This document shows positions 1 to 7,640 of a DNA stretch of 13,678 nt, piece by piece. Source of the stretch: Alphaproteobacteria bacterium (GTDB lineage: Bacteria; Pseudomonadota; Alphaproteobacteria; SMXP01); assembly GCA_021774995.1 (NCBI GenBank), contig JAJFIM010000372.1:1-13678 (forward strand), read 5' to 3'. Within the stretch, counting starts at the first letter, position 1. Each line of letters begins with the position of its first letter. A model generated the notes under the pieces. That model saw only the letters and a program-made list of their open reading frames with translations, searched no databases and was not told the origin of the DNA. The position numbers were made by a program, and so were the translations under genes.

Positions 1-855
1 CCCGAAGAATATGATGCGGACGAGCAGGAAGAGGCGTATAGCCGCGGACCGTTTCTCTTCGTAGTTGCTGTCATTGTGCTGGCCGCTTTTGGCGGCGTGG
101 TGTATGCCGCGTATCAGCAGGGTCTGCATCAGGGGCAGCGCATGGCGCCGCCGGTGATCGTTGCTGAAGCCGGCCCAGAAAAAATTGATCCTGAAAACCC
201 CGGTGGATTTGAAGAACCCTTTCAAGATACTTTAGTTCTGAATGGGGAGAGTGACGCGGCGCCTGGACAAGAAAACCTATTGCCGCCGCCAGAAGAGCCG
301 GCCGAGTTGCCCGCGCCGCCAGAAGAAAATGCGGCTGCGTTGGACGAGGCGCCTTCCCTGCCGGAAATGAATGACGTTGCCGAAGCGGCGCCTGCCGCCC
401 AAGAGAGCGCGCCGGTCTCCCCCGATCCCGTTATCGTACCGCGCCCCGATCCGGCGCCGCCCGAAGCCGCGCCGCCCGCCACAATGGAGGATATGATCGC
501 ATCTACCGATATTCCCTCTGTCCCGGAACCAAGAGATGAGCCGGAAGTTTTAATTCCCGTTGATCCCGTTGTGACGGGTTCGCTGCCGGCGCAGTCTGCC
601 TCTTCGGGCGCTTACGTCGTTCAGGTGGCGTCCGTGCCGCAAAATGCGCTCGCCGAGGCAAAGCGGGACGATGTGGCTCAAAAACACAGCACTGTTCTGG
701 CGGACCTTCAACTTGAGGTTCATAAGGCGGATCTGGGCGCGAAGGGCACCTATTATCGCGTGCGGGTGGGGCCTTTTGAAACGCGTCCGCAAGCCGTGGA
801 TCTGTGCGAGACCCTTAAAGCGCGGGGGCAGGACTGTTACGTTACCAAGCCATAA
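1..855 (+). CDS. SPOR-domain inner-membrane protein, 5' end outside window
   Basis: The reading frame is open from base 1, so the true start lies upstream and 284 residues are visible. An acidic cytoplasmic stretch is followed by one membrane helix (about residues 17-42, FLFVVAVIVLAAFGG within it). Next comes a roughly 150-residue Pro/Ala/Glu-rich linker and a C-terminal SPOR domain (about residues 202-284, with YVVQVASV and YYRVRVGPF). SPOR domains are known to bind glycan strands stripped of stem peptides, chiefly at the division septum, so this protein probably reaches into the periplasm from an inner-membrane anchor. An internal GTG at 76 falls inside the membrane helix and would remove part of the anchor, so I reject it as the start. 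The gene sits just before nagZ, the usual alphaproteobacterial arrangement. I recognise the family but not an individual name. Confidence 0.9.
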   Translation, partial: PEEYDADEQEEAYSRGPFLFVVAVIVLAAFGGVVYAAYQQGLHQGQRMAPPVIVAEAGPEKIDPENPGGFEEPFQDTLVLNGESDAAPGQENLLPPPEEPAELPAPPEENAAALDEAPSLPEMNDVAEAAPAAQESAPVSPDPVIVPRPDPAPPEAAPPATMEDMIASTDIPSVPEPRDEPEVLIPVDPVVTGSLPAQSASSGAYVVQVASVPQNALAEAKRDDVAQKHSTVLADLQLEVHKADLGAKGTYYRVRVGPFETRPQAVDLCETLKARGQDCYVTKP

Positions 856-891
856 AGGCTTGCGCCAACCTAAGAAAGTAGTGAACCCCTC

Positions 892-1926
892 GTGTCTCAG
901 ACGGCTGTCATTTTTGGATGTGCGGGCACTGAATTGAGCGCAGAGGAACGCGTTTTTTTCAAAGATGCGGACCCGTATGGCTATATACTGTTTAAACGCA
1001 ATTGCAGCGCGCCCGATCAAATCAAAGCGCTTACAGATTCCTTTCGCGAACTTGCCGGACGCGATACCCTCCCCATCCTGATTGACCAGGAAGGCGGCCG
1101 GGTGGCGCGTCTGCAATCGCCGACCTGGTATAAGGCGCCGCCCGCCGCCCGGTTTGGCGAGATATTAGGGGATGATCTGGAAAGCGCCGGTGAAGCCGTC
1201 CGCCTCAACAGCCGACTGATCGGCCATGATCTCACCCAACTCGGCATTACGGTTGATTGTCTGCCTGTCCTCGACGTGCCGGCGCAAGACAGCCATGAGA
1301 TCATCGGCGACCGGGCGTACGGGTCTGATCCGGACGTGGTCGCAAAACTGGGCCGCGCGGCCGCCTTGGGGCTTCTTGATCTGGGCGTGCTGCCGGTGGT
1401 GAAACACATCCCCGGTCACGGCCGGGCGCAAAGCGACTCGCATCTTCAACTCCCTCATGTCGATACTGGGCGGGGAGAGTTGGAGAAAACAGATTTTCGG
1501 CCCTTTGCCGCTTTGAATGATTTGCCTATGGCGATGACGGCTCATGTGGTGTTCGAGTCCATTGACCCTTACCGGCCGGCCACGCATTCACTGACGGTGA
1601 TCGAGCAAGTTATTCGCGGATTTATCGGTTTTGACGGCCTGCTGATGAGTGATGATTTGTCCATGAAGGCGCTTTTGGGATCGTTTGAAGAGCGCGCGTC
1701 GCATGCGCTGGAGGCGGGATGCGATGTCGCGCTTCATTGTAATGGCGAAATGACTGAGATGAAGTCTGTCATGCTCGGGGTCTCGGCTTTGAGCGGGCGC
1801 GCGCTGGAGCGGGCCGAAAAGGCGCTTTTAGAGATGAACAAAGCCCATGAGCCGTTTGATCCGGGGCAAACTTTGTCCCGCCTGGCTGGTTTGCTCGATG
1901 GATCGCAGACACACATTGTCGCGTGA
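892..1926 (+). CDS. nagZ: beta-N-acetylhexosaminidase NagZ (GH3)
   Basis: Cytoplasmic glycoside hydrolase of family GH3 that removes N-acetylglucosamine from GlcNAc-anhydroMurNAc muropeptides in peptidoglycan recycling. The 344-residue product has the NagZ signatures in order. IDQEGGRVARL lies at about 64-74. KHIPGHG at 171-177 leads into the flexible loop with Asp182-Ser183-His184, equivalent to the Asp/His acid-base dyad of characterised NagZ. MSDDLSMKA is at 252-260, where the first Asp (254) aligns with the GH3 nucleophile. No signal peptide is seen, in line with cytoplasmic recycling. The start is GTG at 892, 36 bases after the SPOR gene; the N-terminus SQTAVIFGCAG fits the family, no in-frame ATG lies nearby, and the ribosome site is weak. 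scpA follows after 21 bases, so the genes are probably cotranscribed. Confidence 0.96.
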   Translation: MSQTAVIFGCAGTELSAEERVFFKDADPYGYILFKRNCSAPDQIKALTDSFRELAGRDTLPILIDQEGGRVARLQSPTWYKAPPAARFGEILGDDLESAGEAVRLNSRLIGHDLTQLGITVDCLPVLDVPAQDSHEIIGDRAYGSDPDVVAKLGRAAALGLLDLGVLPVVKHIPGHGRAQSDSHLQLPHVDTGRGELEKTDFRPFAALNDLPMAMTAHVVFESIDPYRPATHSLTVIEQVIRGFIGFDGLLMSDDLSMKALLGSFEERASHALEAGCDVALHCNGEMTEMKSVMLGVSALSGRALERAEKALLEMNKAHEPFDPGQTLSRLAGLLDGSQTHIVA

Positions 1927-1947
1927 AATATGATAGATTGAGAACCC

Positions 1948-2781
1948 ATGAATGAGTCGCTTGATAACCCTGACGCCGAGGAGGCGGTATCGACTGCGCC
2001 GGCAATGACCGCCGCGCTGATTGTCGATGTCGATGGCTATGCGGGGCCGCTAGATGTTCTGCTGATGCTGGCGCGGGCTCAAAAAGTTGACCTCAAGAAA
2101 ATTTCCATTCTGGCTCTGGTTGAGCAATATCTGGCGTTTATTTCGGCCGCGAAGCGCATGCAGTTGGAGTTGGCGGCCGATTATATCGTGATGGCGTCGT
2201 GGCTTACTTATTTAAAGTCCAAGCTATTACTGCCCGAAGTTGAGAAAGAGGGTGAAGAGCCAACCGGCGAGGAACTGGCGGCCCGGCTGGCGTTTCAACT
2301 GCAGCGGTTGCAGGCCATGAGGGATGTGGGCGCGCGGCTGATGGCGCGTGACCGCTTGGGGGTGAATGTGTTTAAGCGCGGCATGCCCGAAGGTCTGCGC
2401 GTGATTAGAACGCCGTCCTATCAGGCAAACATTTATGACCTCCTCAAGGCCTATTCGGATCAGCGCATCACGGTGATCAGTCATGAAGATTTCAAGGTTA
2501 AACGCCCCCCTGTTTTTGCCATTGAAGACGCCCGAAAACGCATTGAGCGCATGTTCGGCAAAATGAAGGAATGGAGTACGCTGGACTCTCTTCTTCCCGA
2601 TGGGTGGGCGGGCGCGCCAAGTGACGCAGTTGCGAACAAGGAACTAAAGAAGCGCTCTGCCAAAGCCAGCACATTTACAGCCAGTCTGGAGCTTGTTAAA
2701 GACGGGCAGATGGAGATCAAGCAACTGACTCATTTTGGGCCGGTTTATTTGCGTAAAAAAGGTCAAGAAACAACTTTATAG
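1948..2781 (+). CDS. scpA: segregation and condensation protein A (kleisin)
   Basis: ScpA is the kleisin subunit that, with ScpB, bridges the heads of the SMC dimer and is needed for chromosome compaction and segregation. The 277-residue product shows the family N-terminal motif YAGPLDVLLMLARAQKVDL at 31-49 and the hydrophobic helix around residues 78-96 (DYIVMASWLTYLKSKLLLP). A charged middle follows, and the winged-helix-like C-terminus ends in FGPVYLRKKGQETTL. A family-typical N-terminus would begin near residue 25, so about 25 extra residues precede the core. The ATG is 21 bases after the nagZ stop and has only a weak TTGAGA site ahead of it. Its partner scpB follows after 14 bases, the standard pairing. 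Confidence 0.95.
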   Translation: MNESLDNPDAEEAVSTAPAMTAALIVDVDGYAGPLDVLLMLARAQKVDLKKISILALVEQYLAFISAAKRMQLELAADYIVMASWLTYLKSKLLLPEVEKEGEEPTGEELAARLAFQLQRLQAMRDVGARLMARDRLGVNVFKRGMPEGLRVIRTPSYQANIYDLLKAYSDQRITVISHEDFKVKRPPVFAIEDARKRIERMFGKMKEWSTLDSLLPDGWAGAPSDAVANKELKKRSAKASTFTASLELVKDGQMEIKQLTHFGPVYLRKKGQETTL

Positions 2782-2795
2782 AGCAGGCGGATAAA

Positions 2796-3677
2796 GTGGA
2801 TCGACACAACATAGACGCGGGCGACAATTTGGACGCGCCTCACGCCCTTGAGGACGACAGAGAAGAGCGTGAAACACAAGGGATTCTTGAGGCTGAAACA
2901 ATGACTGACGATCCGGATAAGCTCGGCAGCGCCCCTGACGAGGAAAAAGGGGAAGAGGGGCCGAGCCAGCACTTGCGCATGCTGGAAGCATTGCTTTTTG
3001 CGGCGTCCGAGCCTCTTGACTTGCCAAGCCTCACTGAAAGATTGCCGGAGGGCGCCGATGTGGGCGGCTTACTGGACAGTTTGCAGGCGCTTTATCAAAA
3101 TCGGGGCGTCGTGTTGATCACCGTGGGGGGGCGCTGGGCGTTTCGCACAGCGCCGGATTTAAGCTTTATGATGGAGCGTGAACGCATTGAGCCCCGGCGC
3201 CTGTCAAAAGCCGCCATCGAGACGCTCTCCATTATCTCTTATCATCAACCGGTGACCCGGGCTGAAATAGAAGAGATCAGAGGCGTTGCTGTGAGCAAGG
3301 GAACGGTTGATCTTTTGATGGAGATTGGCTGGGTGCGTTTGCGGGGGCGCAGGCGTACGCCGGGCCGTCCGGTGACCTATGGAACGACGGATGAATTTCT
3401 CGAACATTTTGGTTTGGAGAATTTAGGCGACCTGCCGGGCATGGAGGAATTAAAGGGCGCGGGCCTTCTGGATGGTCGCTTGCCTCCGGGATTCAGCGTG
3501 CCGTCGCCGCAGGCTCCAAGCGATGACGAGGAAGCCTCTCTGGATGAGTGCGATGAGGAGGAAGGCCAGGCCCCGGAATTTCAAACAGATTTTCTGGAAA
3601 ATGCCGATATGGCTGAATTAGGCGAGTCATTGGAGGCTGGAGAGCCCGATGATGAAGGTGGTGAAGAAGCGCCTTAA
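2796..3677 (+). CDS. scpB: segregation and condensation protein B
   Basis: ScpB dimers bind the ScpA kleisin and complete the SMC-ScpAB condensin. The core carries two winged helices. The first starts at HLRMLEALLFAASEPL (59-74). The second contains LSKAAIETLSIISYHQPVTR at 136-155, followed by EIRGV, and closes with PGRPVTYGTT at 189-198. The protein is long at 293 residues because it has a charged N-terminal extension and an acidic tail from about residue 240. The start is uncertain. GTG at 2796 has AGGCGG five bases ahead of it and gives 293 residues. ATG at 2901 has GAGG eight bases ahead, gives 258 residues and still keeps the whole conserved core. I list the longer form because it packs directly behind scpA. 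Confidence 0.93.
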   Translation: MDRHNIDAGDNLDAPHALEDDREERETQGILEAETMTDDPDKLGSAPDEEKGEEGPSQHLRMLEALLFAASEPLDLPSLTERLPEGADVGGLLDSLQALYQNRGVVLITVGGRWAFRTAPDLSFMMERERIEPRRLSKAAIETLSIISYHQPVTRAEIEEIRGVAVSKGTVDLLMEIGWVRLRGRRRTPGRPVTYGTTDEFLEHFGLENLGDLPGMEELKGAGLLDGRLPPGFSVPSPQAPSDDEEASLDECDEEEGQAPEFQTDFLENADMAELGESLEAGEPDDEGGEEAP

Positions 3678-3836
3678 AAAGCAATAAATTCCTTTGCTTA
3701 TCTGTTAAACTGAAGTGTCGAGGTGAGGCAAATGAGGGCCATTGGTCCGGGGTTTGCACCTTTGTGAGGAGTCTGACACAATCCGCGCCGCGAAGCGCAA
3801 ACGCCCAATTTCTGGCGTTGGATCGGAGAGAAATAA
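3678..3836 (+). promoter_or_regulatory. tatABC leader with candidate promoter and small hairpin
   Basis: This 159-base gap is the longest non-coding stretch on the plus strand between genes of the same direction here. It holds a candidate sigma70-type pair: TTGCAC at 3754-3759, 17 bases, then CACAAT at 3777-3782 (3/6 and 4/6 matches). Downstream is an inverted repeat, AACGCC at 3800-3805 and GGCGTT at 3814-3819, with an 8-base loop. It has no T tract after it, so it is not an intrinsic terminator. The tatA ribosome site GGAGAG is at 3825-3830, six bases before the ATG. A separate tat transcript is an inference from gap size and these weak matches. Confidence 0.4.
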
Positions 3837-4073
3837 ATGGGTCTTAGTATTTGGCAAATCCTTCTCGTGATTGTCCTGGTGGTTCTGCTTTTTGGACGCG
3901 GCAAGATCTCAGACCTCATGGGCGATGTCGCCAAGGGGATTACAAGTTTCCGCAAGGGCCTGAAGGAAGAAGAAGGTGCGCAAGACGAGCCTTCTGAAGG
4001 CAAGGTCATTGACAATGAGACTGGCGAAACCGTGGATGTGGCCAGCAAGGATAAAGCGCCTCATAGCAAATAG
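3837..4073 (+). CDS. tatA: twin-arginine translocase subunit TatA
   Basis: TatA oligomers form the transport path by which folded proteins with twin-arginine signals cross the inner membrane. The 78-residue product has the canonical plan. A short N-terminus (MGLSIWQ, with a polar Gln at 7 in the membrane helix) leads into a hydrophobic helix at about 5-20. The FGRGK hinge follows, then an amphipathic helix DLMGDVAKGITSFRKGL (about 26-42) and a polar charged tail. TatA is told from TatB by the LFGRGKI hinge and the short tail. The ATG is preceded by a clear GGAGAG site. tatB follows 23 bases later. Confidence 0.96.
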   Translation: MGLSIWQILLVIVLVVLLFGRGKISDLMGDVAKGITSFRKGLKEEEGAQDEPSEGKVIDNETGETVDVASKDKAPHSK

Positions 4074-4096
4074 GTAAAGAGGGCGAGGGCCGCATC

Positions 4097-4525
4097 ATGT
4101 TGCCTGACATTGGCTGGGCTGAACTTCTGATGATCGCGGTGATCGCGATTGTGGTGGTGGGGCCGAAAGAATTGCCGCGCATGTTGCGGGGCCTGGGTAA
4201 ATGGATGTCCAAGGCCAGGGCCATGGCGCGCGAATTCCAAAGCAATTTTGATGATATGATGCGCGAAAGCGAACTTGATGAATTGCGGCAACAAGTAGAA
4301 GACCTTAAAGCCAATAACCCACTCATGGATATCAAGAGGGATTTGGAAAAATCTATTTCCGGACCGGTGGAAGATATCAAGAAATCATTAGACGATCCTT
4401 TTGGCGGCGCCGACCCGACAAAAACTGAAGCCGCAAAGCCTGAGTCGTCATCAATCGCCAAAGATGAAAACAGCGCAACCAAGCCCAGCGACTCCGACGC
4501 GCAAGCTTCCGAGTTGAAACCGTGA
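4097..4525 (+). CDS. tatB: twin-arginine translocase subunit TatB
   Basis: TatB pairs with TatC to form the receptor for twin-arginine signal peptides. The 142-residue product begins MLPDIGWAELLMIAVIAIVV, one membrane helix at about 7-22. The TatB-type hinge VGPKELPRMLRGLGKW follows (TatA would have FGRGK). A long amphipathic or coiled-coil helix spans about 35-76 (FDDMMRESELDELRQQVEDL), and the tail is rich in Lys, Asp, Ser and Ala. The ribosome site GAGGG is at 4085-4089, seven bases before ATG. The 3' end overlaps the start of tatC by four bases (GTGA), which suggests coupled translation of the two receptor subunits. Confidence 0.95.
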   Translation: MLPDIGWAELLMIAVIAIVVVGPKELPRMLRGLGKWMSKARAMAREFQSNFDDMMRESELDELRQQVEDLKANNPLMDIKRDLEKSISGPVEDIKKSLDDPFGGADPTKTEAAKPESSSIAKDENSATKPSDSDAQASELKP

Positions 4526-5310
4526 CGCACGACGACATCGAATCCACGAAAGCACCTTTGATTGAGCATCTTCTGGAGTTGCGCAGTCGCCTGATTATCG
4601 CCTTGATTGCGATTTCGTTTGCTTTTGCACTCTGCTTTTATTTCGCTGAAACAATATTCAACATCCTGCTCTACCCTTATGAAGTTGCGGCGGTGGGGAA
4701 GCCCGATCTCCAACTCATCTATACGGCGCCCCAGGAATTCTTTTTCACGCAACTGAAGCTGGCGCTTTTTGGGGCTATATTCATCGCGTTTCCGATCCTG
4801 GCCTTTCAACTATATATGTTTGTGGCGCCGGGGCTGTACAGCAATGAACGCAAAGCTTTCTGGCCTTTTCTTGTGGCGACGCCGATCTTATTTTTCCTTG
4901 GCGCCGGGCTGCTCTATTTTTTTGTGATGCCTCTGGCCATGACTTTTTTCCTGAGTTTTGAACAGCCGGGCGGCGCCGGTCAGGCGGCCATCTCCATGCT
5001 CCCGCGGGTCAGCGAGTATCTCTCTCTCGTGATGACGTTGATCCTTGCCTTCGGAATCGCTTTTCAATTGCCGGTTCTCCTGACCCTTCTGGCCAAAGCG
5101 GGATTTGTGACGGCAGACTCGCTTAAGAAAAAACGGCGCTATTTTATTGTTGGCGCCTTCGCGGCCGCCGCCTTTTTAACGCCGCCTGATCCCATCTCCC
5201 AAATCGGGTTAGGTCTGCCGATTTTGGTTCTTTTTGAAATTTCGATCTTCATTATCTCGCTCATGGAAAAAAAGAATTCACAAGACGCGCCTGAAATGGA
5301 CGCGGATTAA
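4522..5310 (+). CDS. tatC: twin-arginine translocase subunit TatC
   Basis: TatC is the six-helix inner-membrane protein that recognises twin-arginine signal peptides. The 262-residue sequence shows the cytoplasmic N-terminal motif IEHLLELRSRL (14-24) and the first periplasmic segment with IYTAPQEFFF (66-75). It also has APGLYSNERKAF (102-113, containing the conserved Glu of this cytoplasmic loop) and FLTPPDPISQ (218-227). Helices fall at about 25-45, 77-100, 114-138, 166-190, 207-219 and 229-247. Where E. coli has FEVP with Glu170, this protein has FQLP with Gln182; I believe Gln is also found in other alphaproteobacteria, so it is probably not a defect. The GTG start overlaps the tatB stop. 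The next gene begins one base after the tatC stop. Confidence 0.97.
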   Translation: MTHDDIESTKAPLIEHLLELRSRLIIALIAISFAFALCFYFAETIFNILLYPYEVAAVGKPDLQLIYTAPQEFFFTQLKLALFGAIFIAFPILAFQLYMFVAPGLYSNERKAFWPFLVATPILFFLGAGLLYFFVMPLAMTFFLSFEQPGGAGQAAISMLPRVSEYLSLVMTLILAFGIAFQLPVLLTLLAKAGFVTADSLKKKRRYFIVGAFAAAAFLTPPDPISQIGLGLPILVLFEISIFIISLMEKKNSQDAPEMDAD

Positions 5311-5311
5311 A

Positions 5312-6271
5312 GTGGCGACTTCAGGCTCAAAAAAAGTGATCTACGCGGCGTTGATCGGCAATTCGCTGATCGCCGTCGCCAAATTTACGGCCAGCGCCAT
5401 TACGGGCAGTTCAGCCATGCTGAGCGAGGCGATCCACTCCCTTGTCGATACGGGCAATCAAGGGCTGCTGCTTTACGGGTATAAGCGGGCGCAAGTCCCG
5501 GCCGATGACGTGCATCCCTTTGGCTATGGCATGGAGCTTTATTTCTGGGCTTTCGTCGTGGCCATATTGATTTTTGGACTGGGGGCGGGGGTGTCGCTTT
5601 ATGAAGGCGTGCATAAAGTTATGGCGCCCGAGCCCGTAACAAGCCCCGTGATCAACTACATCGTGCTCGGACTTGCCATGATATTTGAAGCGGGCGCGTG
5701 GATTGTCGCCTTCAAGGAATTTCGTAAAACCAAAGGGCCGCGTGGATTCTTTGAAGCTGTTCGAATGAGCAAGGACCCCAGTATTTTCACTGTTCTTTTT
5801 GAAGACAGCGCTGCAATGTTGGGGTTGCTGGCCGCATTTACCGGGATAGCTTTATCGCAAATATTGGCTATGCCCGTTCTTGATGGCGCGGCCTCTATTG
5901 TGATCGGTCTGATTTTGGCGGGCACGGCGGCTCTTCTGGCGTTTGAATGCAAGGGTCTTCTGATTGGAGAGGCGGCCGACGCGGCCGTGGTGACGGGCAT
6001 TCGCGCCATTATAGCGGGCGTGCCGGGCGTGAAGGCGCGCAACGAGCTGTTGACCATGCATTTGGGACCGCGCGACGTGCTGGTGAATTTAAGTCTCGAC
6101 TTTGACGATGCGCTGTCATCGGTTGACGTTGAGGCCGCCATATCCGCAATGGAGCATCAGATTAAGACAAATTACCCGGAGGTTACCCGCGTTTTTATTG
6201 AGGCGCAAAGCCGCGCAGGGCACCGGCGCGAAGAAGCGCGTCAGGCGGAGATAAAGGACGCCTCGGTCTAA
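5312..6271 (+). CDS. cation diffusion facilitator, SLC30A9/ZnT9-like
   Basis: Predicted metal/proton antiporter of the cation diffusion facilitator family, most likely exporting Zn2+ or a similar divalent ion across the inner membrane. The first helix (about 8-30) leads into GSSAMLSEAIHSLVDTGNQ (32-50), the CDF helix-2 motif with His42 and Asp46 as likely metal ligands. HPFGYG at 68-73 is the usual loop motif. SKDPSIFTVLFEDSAAMLG (153-171) carries the Glu164/Asp165 pair of helix 5, and a soluble C-terminal domain starts near 220. The EAIHSL.DT.NQ and DPS...L.ED.AA.LG patterns match, from memory, human SLC30A9 better than YiiP-type proteins. Start: an ATG at 5234 would lie inside tatC and add 26 hydrophilic residues, so I prefer GTG at 5312, giving 319 residues and likely translational coupling to tatC. 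Substrate specificity is inferred. Confidence 0.88.
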   Translation: MATSGSKKVIYAALIGNSLIAVAKFTASAITGSSAMLSEAIHSLVDTGNQGLLLYGYKRAQVPADDVHPFGYGMELYFWAFVVAILIFGLGAGVSLYEGVHKVMAPEPVTSPVINYIVLGLAMIFEAGAWIVAFKEFRKTKGPRGFFEAVRMSKDPSIFTVLFEDSAAMLGLLAAFTGIALSQILAMPVLDGAASIVIGLILAGTAALLAFECKGLLIGEAADAAVVTGIRAIIAGVPGVKARNELLTMHLGPRDVLVNLSLDFDDALSSVDVEAAISAMEHQIKTNYPEVTRVFIEAQSRAGHRREEARQAEIKDASV

Positions 6272-6300
6272 CGCCGCACTGGACGGTTTAAGGCGCAGCG

Positions 6301-6329
6301 TATAACAATCCGGCACTGGGCATTATAAT
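6301..6329 (+). promoter_or_regulatory. candidate serS promoter
   Basis: The 76-base gap before serS contains a perfect TATAAT at 6324-6329, in an AT-rich patch that stands out from its surroundings. The hexamer 17 bases upstream, TATAAC at 6301-6306, matches the -35 consensus poorly, and there is no TG extension. The -10 box is good and the -35 box is not, so this is only a candidate; serS may instead be read through from tatC and the CDF gene. Confidence 0.35.
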
Positions 6330-6347
6330 AAGAGAGCAATCACGGTT

Positions 6348-7640
6348 ATGTTCGATATCAAAGCCATTCGCGAAAACCCGCAATATTTTGACGATGGTTG
6401 GGCGCGGCGCGGGCTGGAGCCTCAAGCGCAGCGGCTGATTGATCTCGATAAAGAACGCCGGATTGTGATTGCGCGGCTTCAGGATTTGCAAAGCGCGCGT
6501 AACGAGGCCTCAAAGAAAATCGGAAAAGCCAAAGGGGCGGGCGACAACGCCGCCGCCGGCGCGCTAATCGGTGAAGTGGCCAGTCTGAAATCTGAAATCC
6601 AAAATGGCGAGATACAGGAGCGCGAGTTGGACCGCGCGCTCACCCAAGCGCTGTCCAGCCTGCCCAATATCCCATCCCCTGACGTTCCGGCCGGTAAAAG
6701 TGAAGATGATAATGTTGAAGTGCGCCGCCATGGCGAAAAGCCGGCATTCGATTTTTCCCCTAAGGAGCATTTCGATTTGGGGCAGGCATTGGGTTTGATG
6801 GATTTCGAAGGCGCGGCGAAACTTTCAGGCGCGCGTTTTGTTGTTTTATCAGGGGCGCTTGCGCGGATGGAGCGGGCGCTGGCGGCGTTCATGCTGGACA
6901 TACACACCACTGAGTTTGGCTATGTAGAAATTGCCCCTCCTTTGCTGGTCCAGGAATCCACGATGTTTGGAACGGGCCAATTGCCTAAATTTGCCGACGA
7001 CCAATTCCGCACCGAAGACGGGATGTGGCTGATCCCGACGGCGGAAGTGCCGCTGACGAATTTAATGCGTGAGAAAATCTTGGACGCGGGCGCGTTGCCA
7101 AAAAGGCTGACCGCTTACACGCCCTGCTTTCGGCTGGAGGCGGGCGCAGCGGGAAAAGACACGCGGGGGATGATCCGCCAACACCAATTTTCCAAAGTTG
7201 AACTGGTCAGTGTCACGCGTCCTGAAAATTCTGAAGCGGAGCATGAACGCCTCACGGGCTGCGCGGAGGAAATCCTCAAACGCCTGGGTCTGCACTACCG
7301 TGTGATGACGCTATGTACGGGCGATCTTGGGTTTTCGGCTCACAAAACTTACGATTTGGAAGTCTGGCTTCCCGGCCAGGATAGATTCCGGGAAATCTCG
7401 TCCTGTTCGCTGTGCGGAGATTTTCAAGCCCGCCGCATGGGGGCGCGTTACCGCCCGAATGATGAAAAGAAGGCGCGCTATGTCCACACGCTGAATGGTT
7501 CTGGATTGGCCGTGGGACGGACGCTTGTGGCGCTGCTGGAAAATTATCAGAACAAAGACGGTTCAATAGATGTGCCGCGCGCGTTGCAACCCTATATGGG
7601 CGGCCAGACAAAAATTGAAGGAAGTCACGCAATTACATGA
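6348..7640 (+). CDS. serS: seryl-tRNA synthetase
   Basis: Class II aminoacyl-tRNA synthetase that charges tRNA-Ser (and tRNA-Sec where present) with serine in the cytoplasm. The 430-residue product has normal SerRS length. MFDIKAIRENPQ opens an N-terminal two-helix coiled-coil arm (about 25-102) that grips the tRNA long variable arm. The catalytic core follows with the serine-specific TAEVPLTN (231-238), motif 2 PCFRLEAGAAGKDTRG with RQHQFSKVE (259-285), EISSCSLCGDFQARR (349-363), and motif 3 LNGSGLAVGRTLVALLENYQ (382-401). Motif 2 usually reads FRSEAG; here Ser is replaced by Leu263, probably neutral because the flanking Arg and Glu are kept. The stop overlaps the surE start by four bases (ATGA). 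Confidence 0.98.
   Translation: MFDIKAIRENPQYFDDGWARRGLEPQAQRLIDLDKERRIVIARLQDLQSARNEASKKIGKAKGAGDNAAAGALIGEVASLKSEIQNGEIQERELDRALTQALSSLPNIPSPDVPAGKSEDDNVEVRRHGEKPAFDFSPKEHFDLGQALGLMDFEGAAKLSGARFVVLSGALARMERALAAFMLDIHTTEFGYVEIAPPLLVQESTMFGTGQLPKFADDQFRTEDGMWLIPTAEVPLTNLMREKILDAGALPKRLTAYTPCFRLEAGAAGKDTRGMIRQHQFSKVELVSVTRPENSEAEHERLTGCAEEILKRLGLHYRVMTLCTGDLGFSAHKTYDLEVWLPGQDRFREISSCSLCGDFQARRMGARYRPNDEKKARYVHTLNGSGLAVGRTLVALLENYQNKDGSIDVPRALQPYMGGQTKIEGSHAIT

Noticed and set aside
222..482. Gly/Ala/Ser-rich open frame on the minus strand
   Set aside because: It is the reverse complement of the Pro/Ala/Glu linker of the SPOR protein, so its low complexity is a by-product.
550..1116. 188-codon minus-strand frame across the SPOR gene/nagZ junction
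   Set aside because: It is antisense to a SPOR domain and a conserved NagZ N-terminus, with no recognisable domain or ribosome site.
1906..1934. Promoter-like CAGACA-17-TATGAT just before scpA
   Set aside because: The start site would fall about seven bases before the scpA ATG, and the stretch lies in the nagZ 3' end inside a tight operon. It is probably chance.
4006..4809. Long open frame on the minus strand (267 codons) opposite tatB and the start of tatC
   Set aside because: It lies entirely antisense to two clear Tat genes, its composition is that of a reverse-complemented GC-rich gene, and no family motif is visible.
5234..5311. Start of the CDF gene inside tatC at ATG 5234
   Set aside because: It would add 26 basic residues read from the tatC 3' end in another frame. 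GTG at 5312 gives a normal CDF N-terminus.
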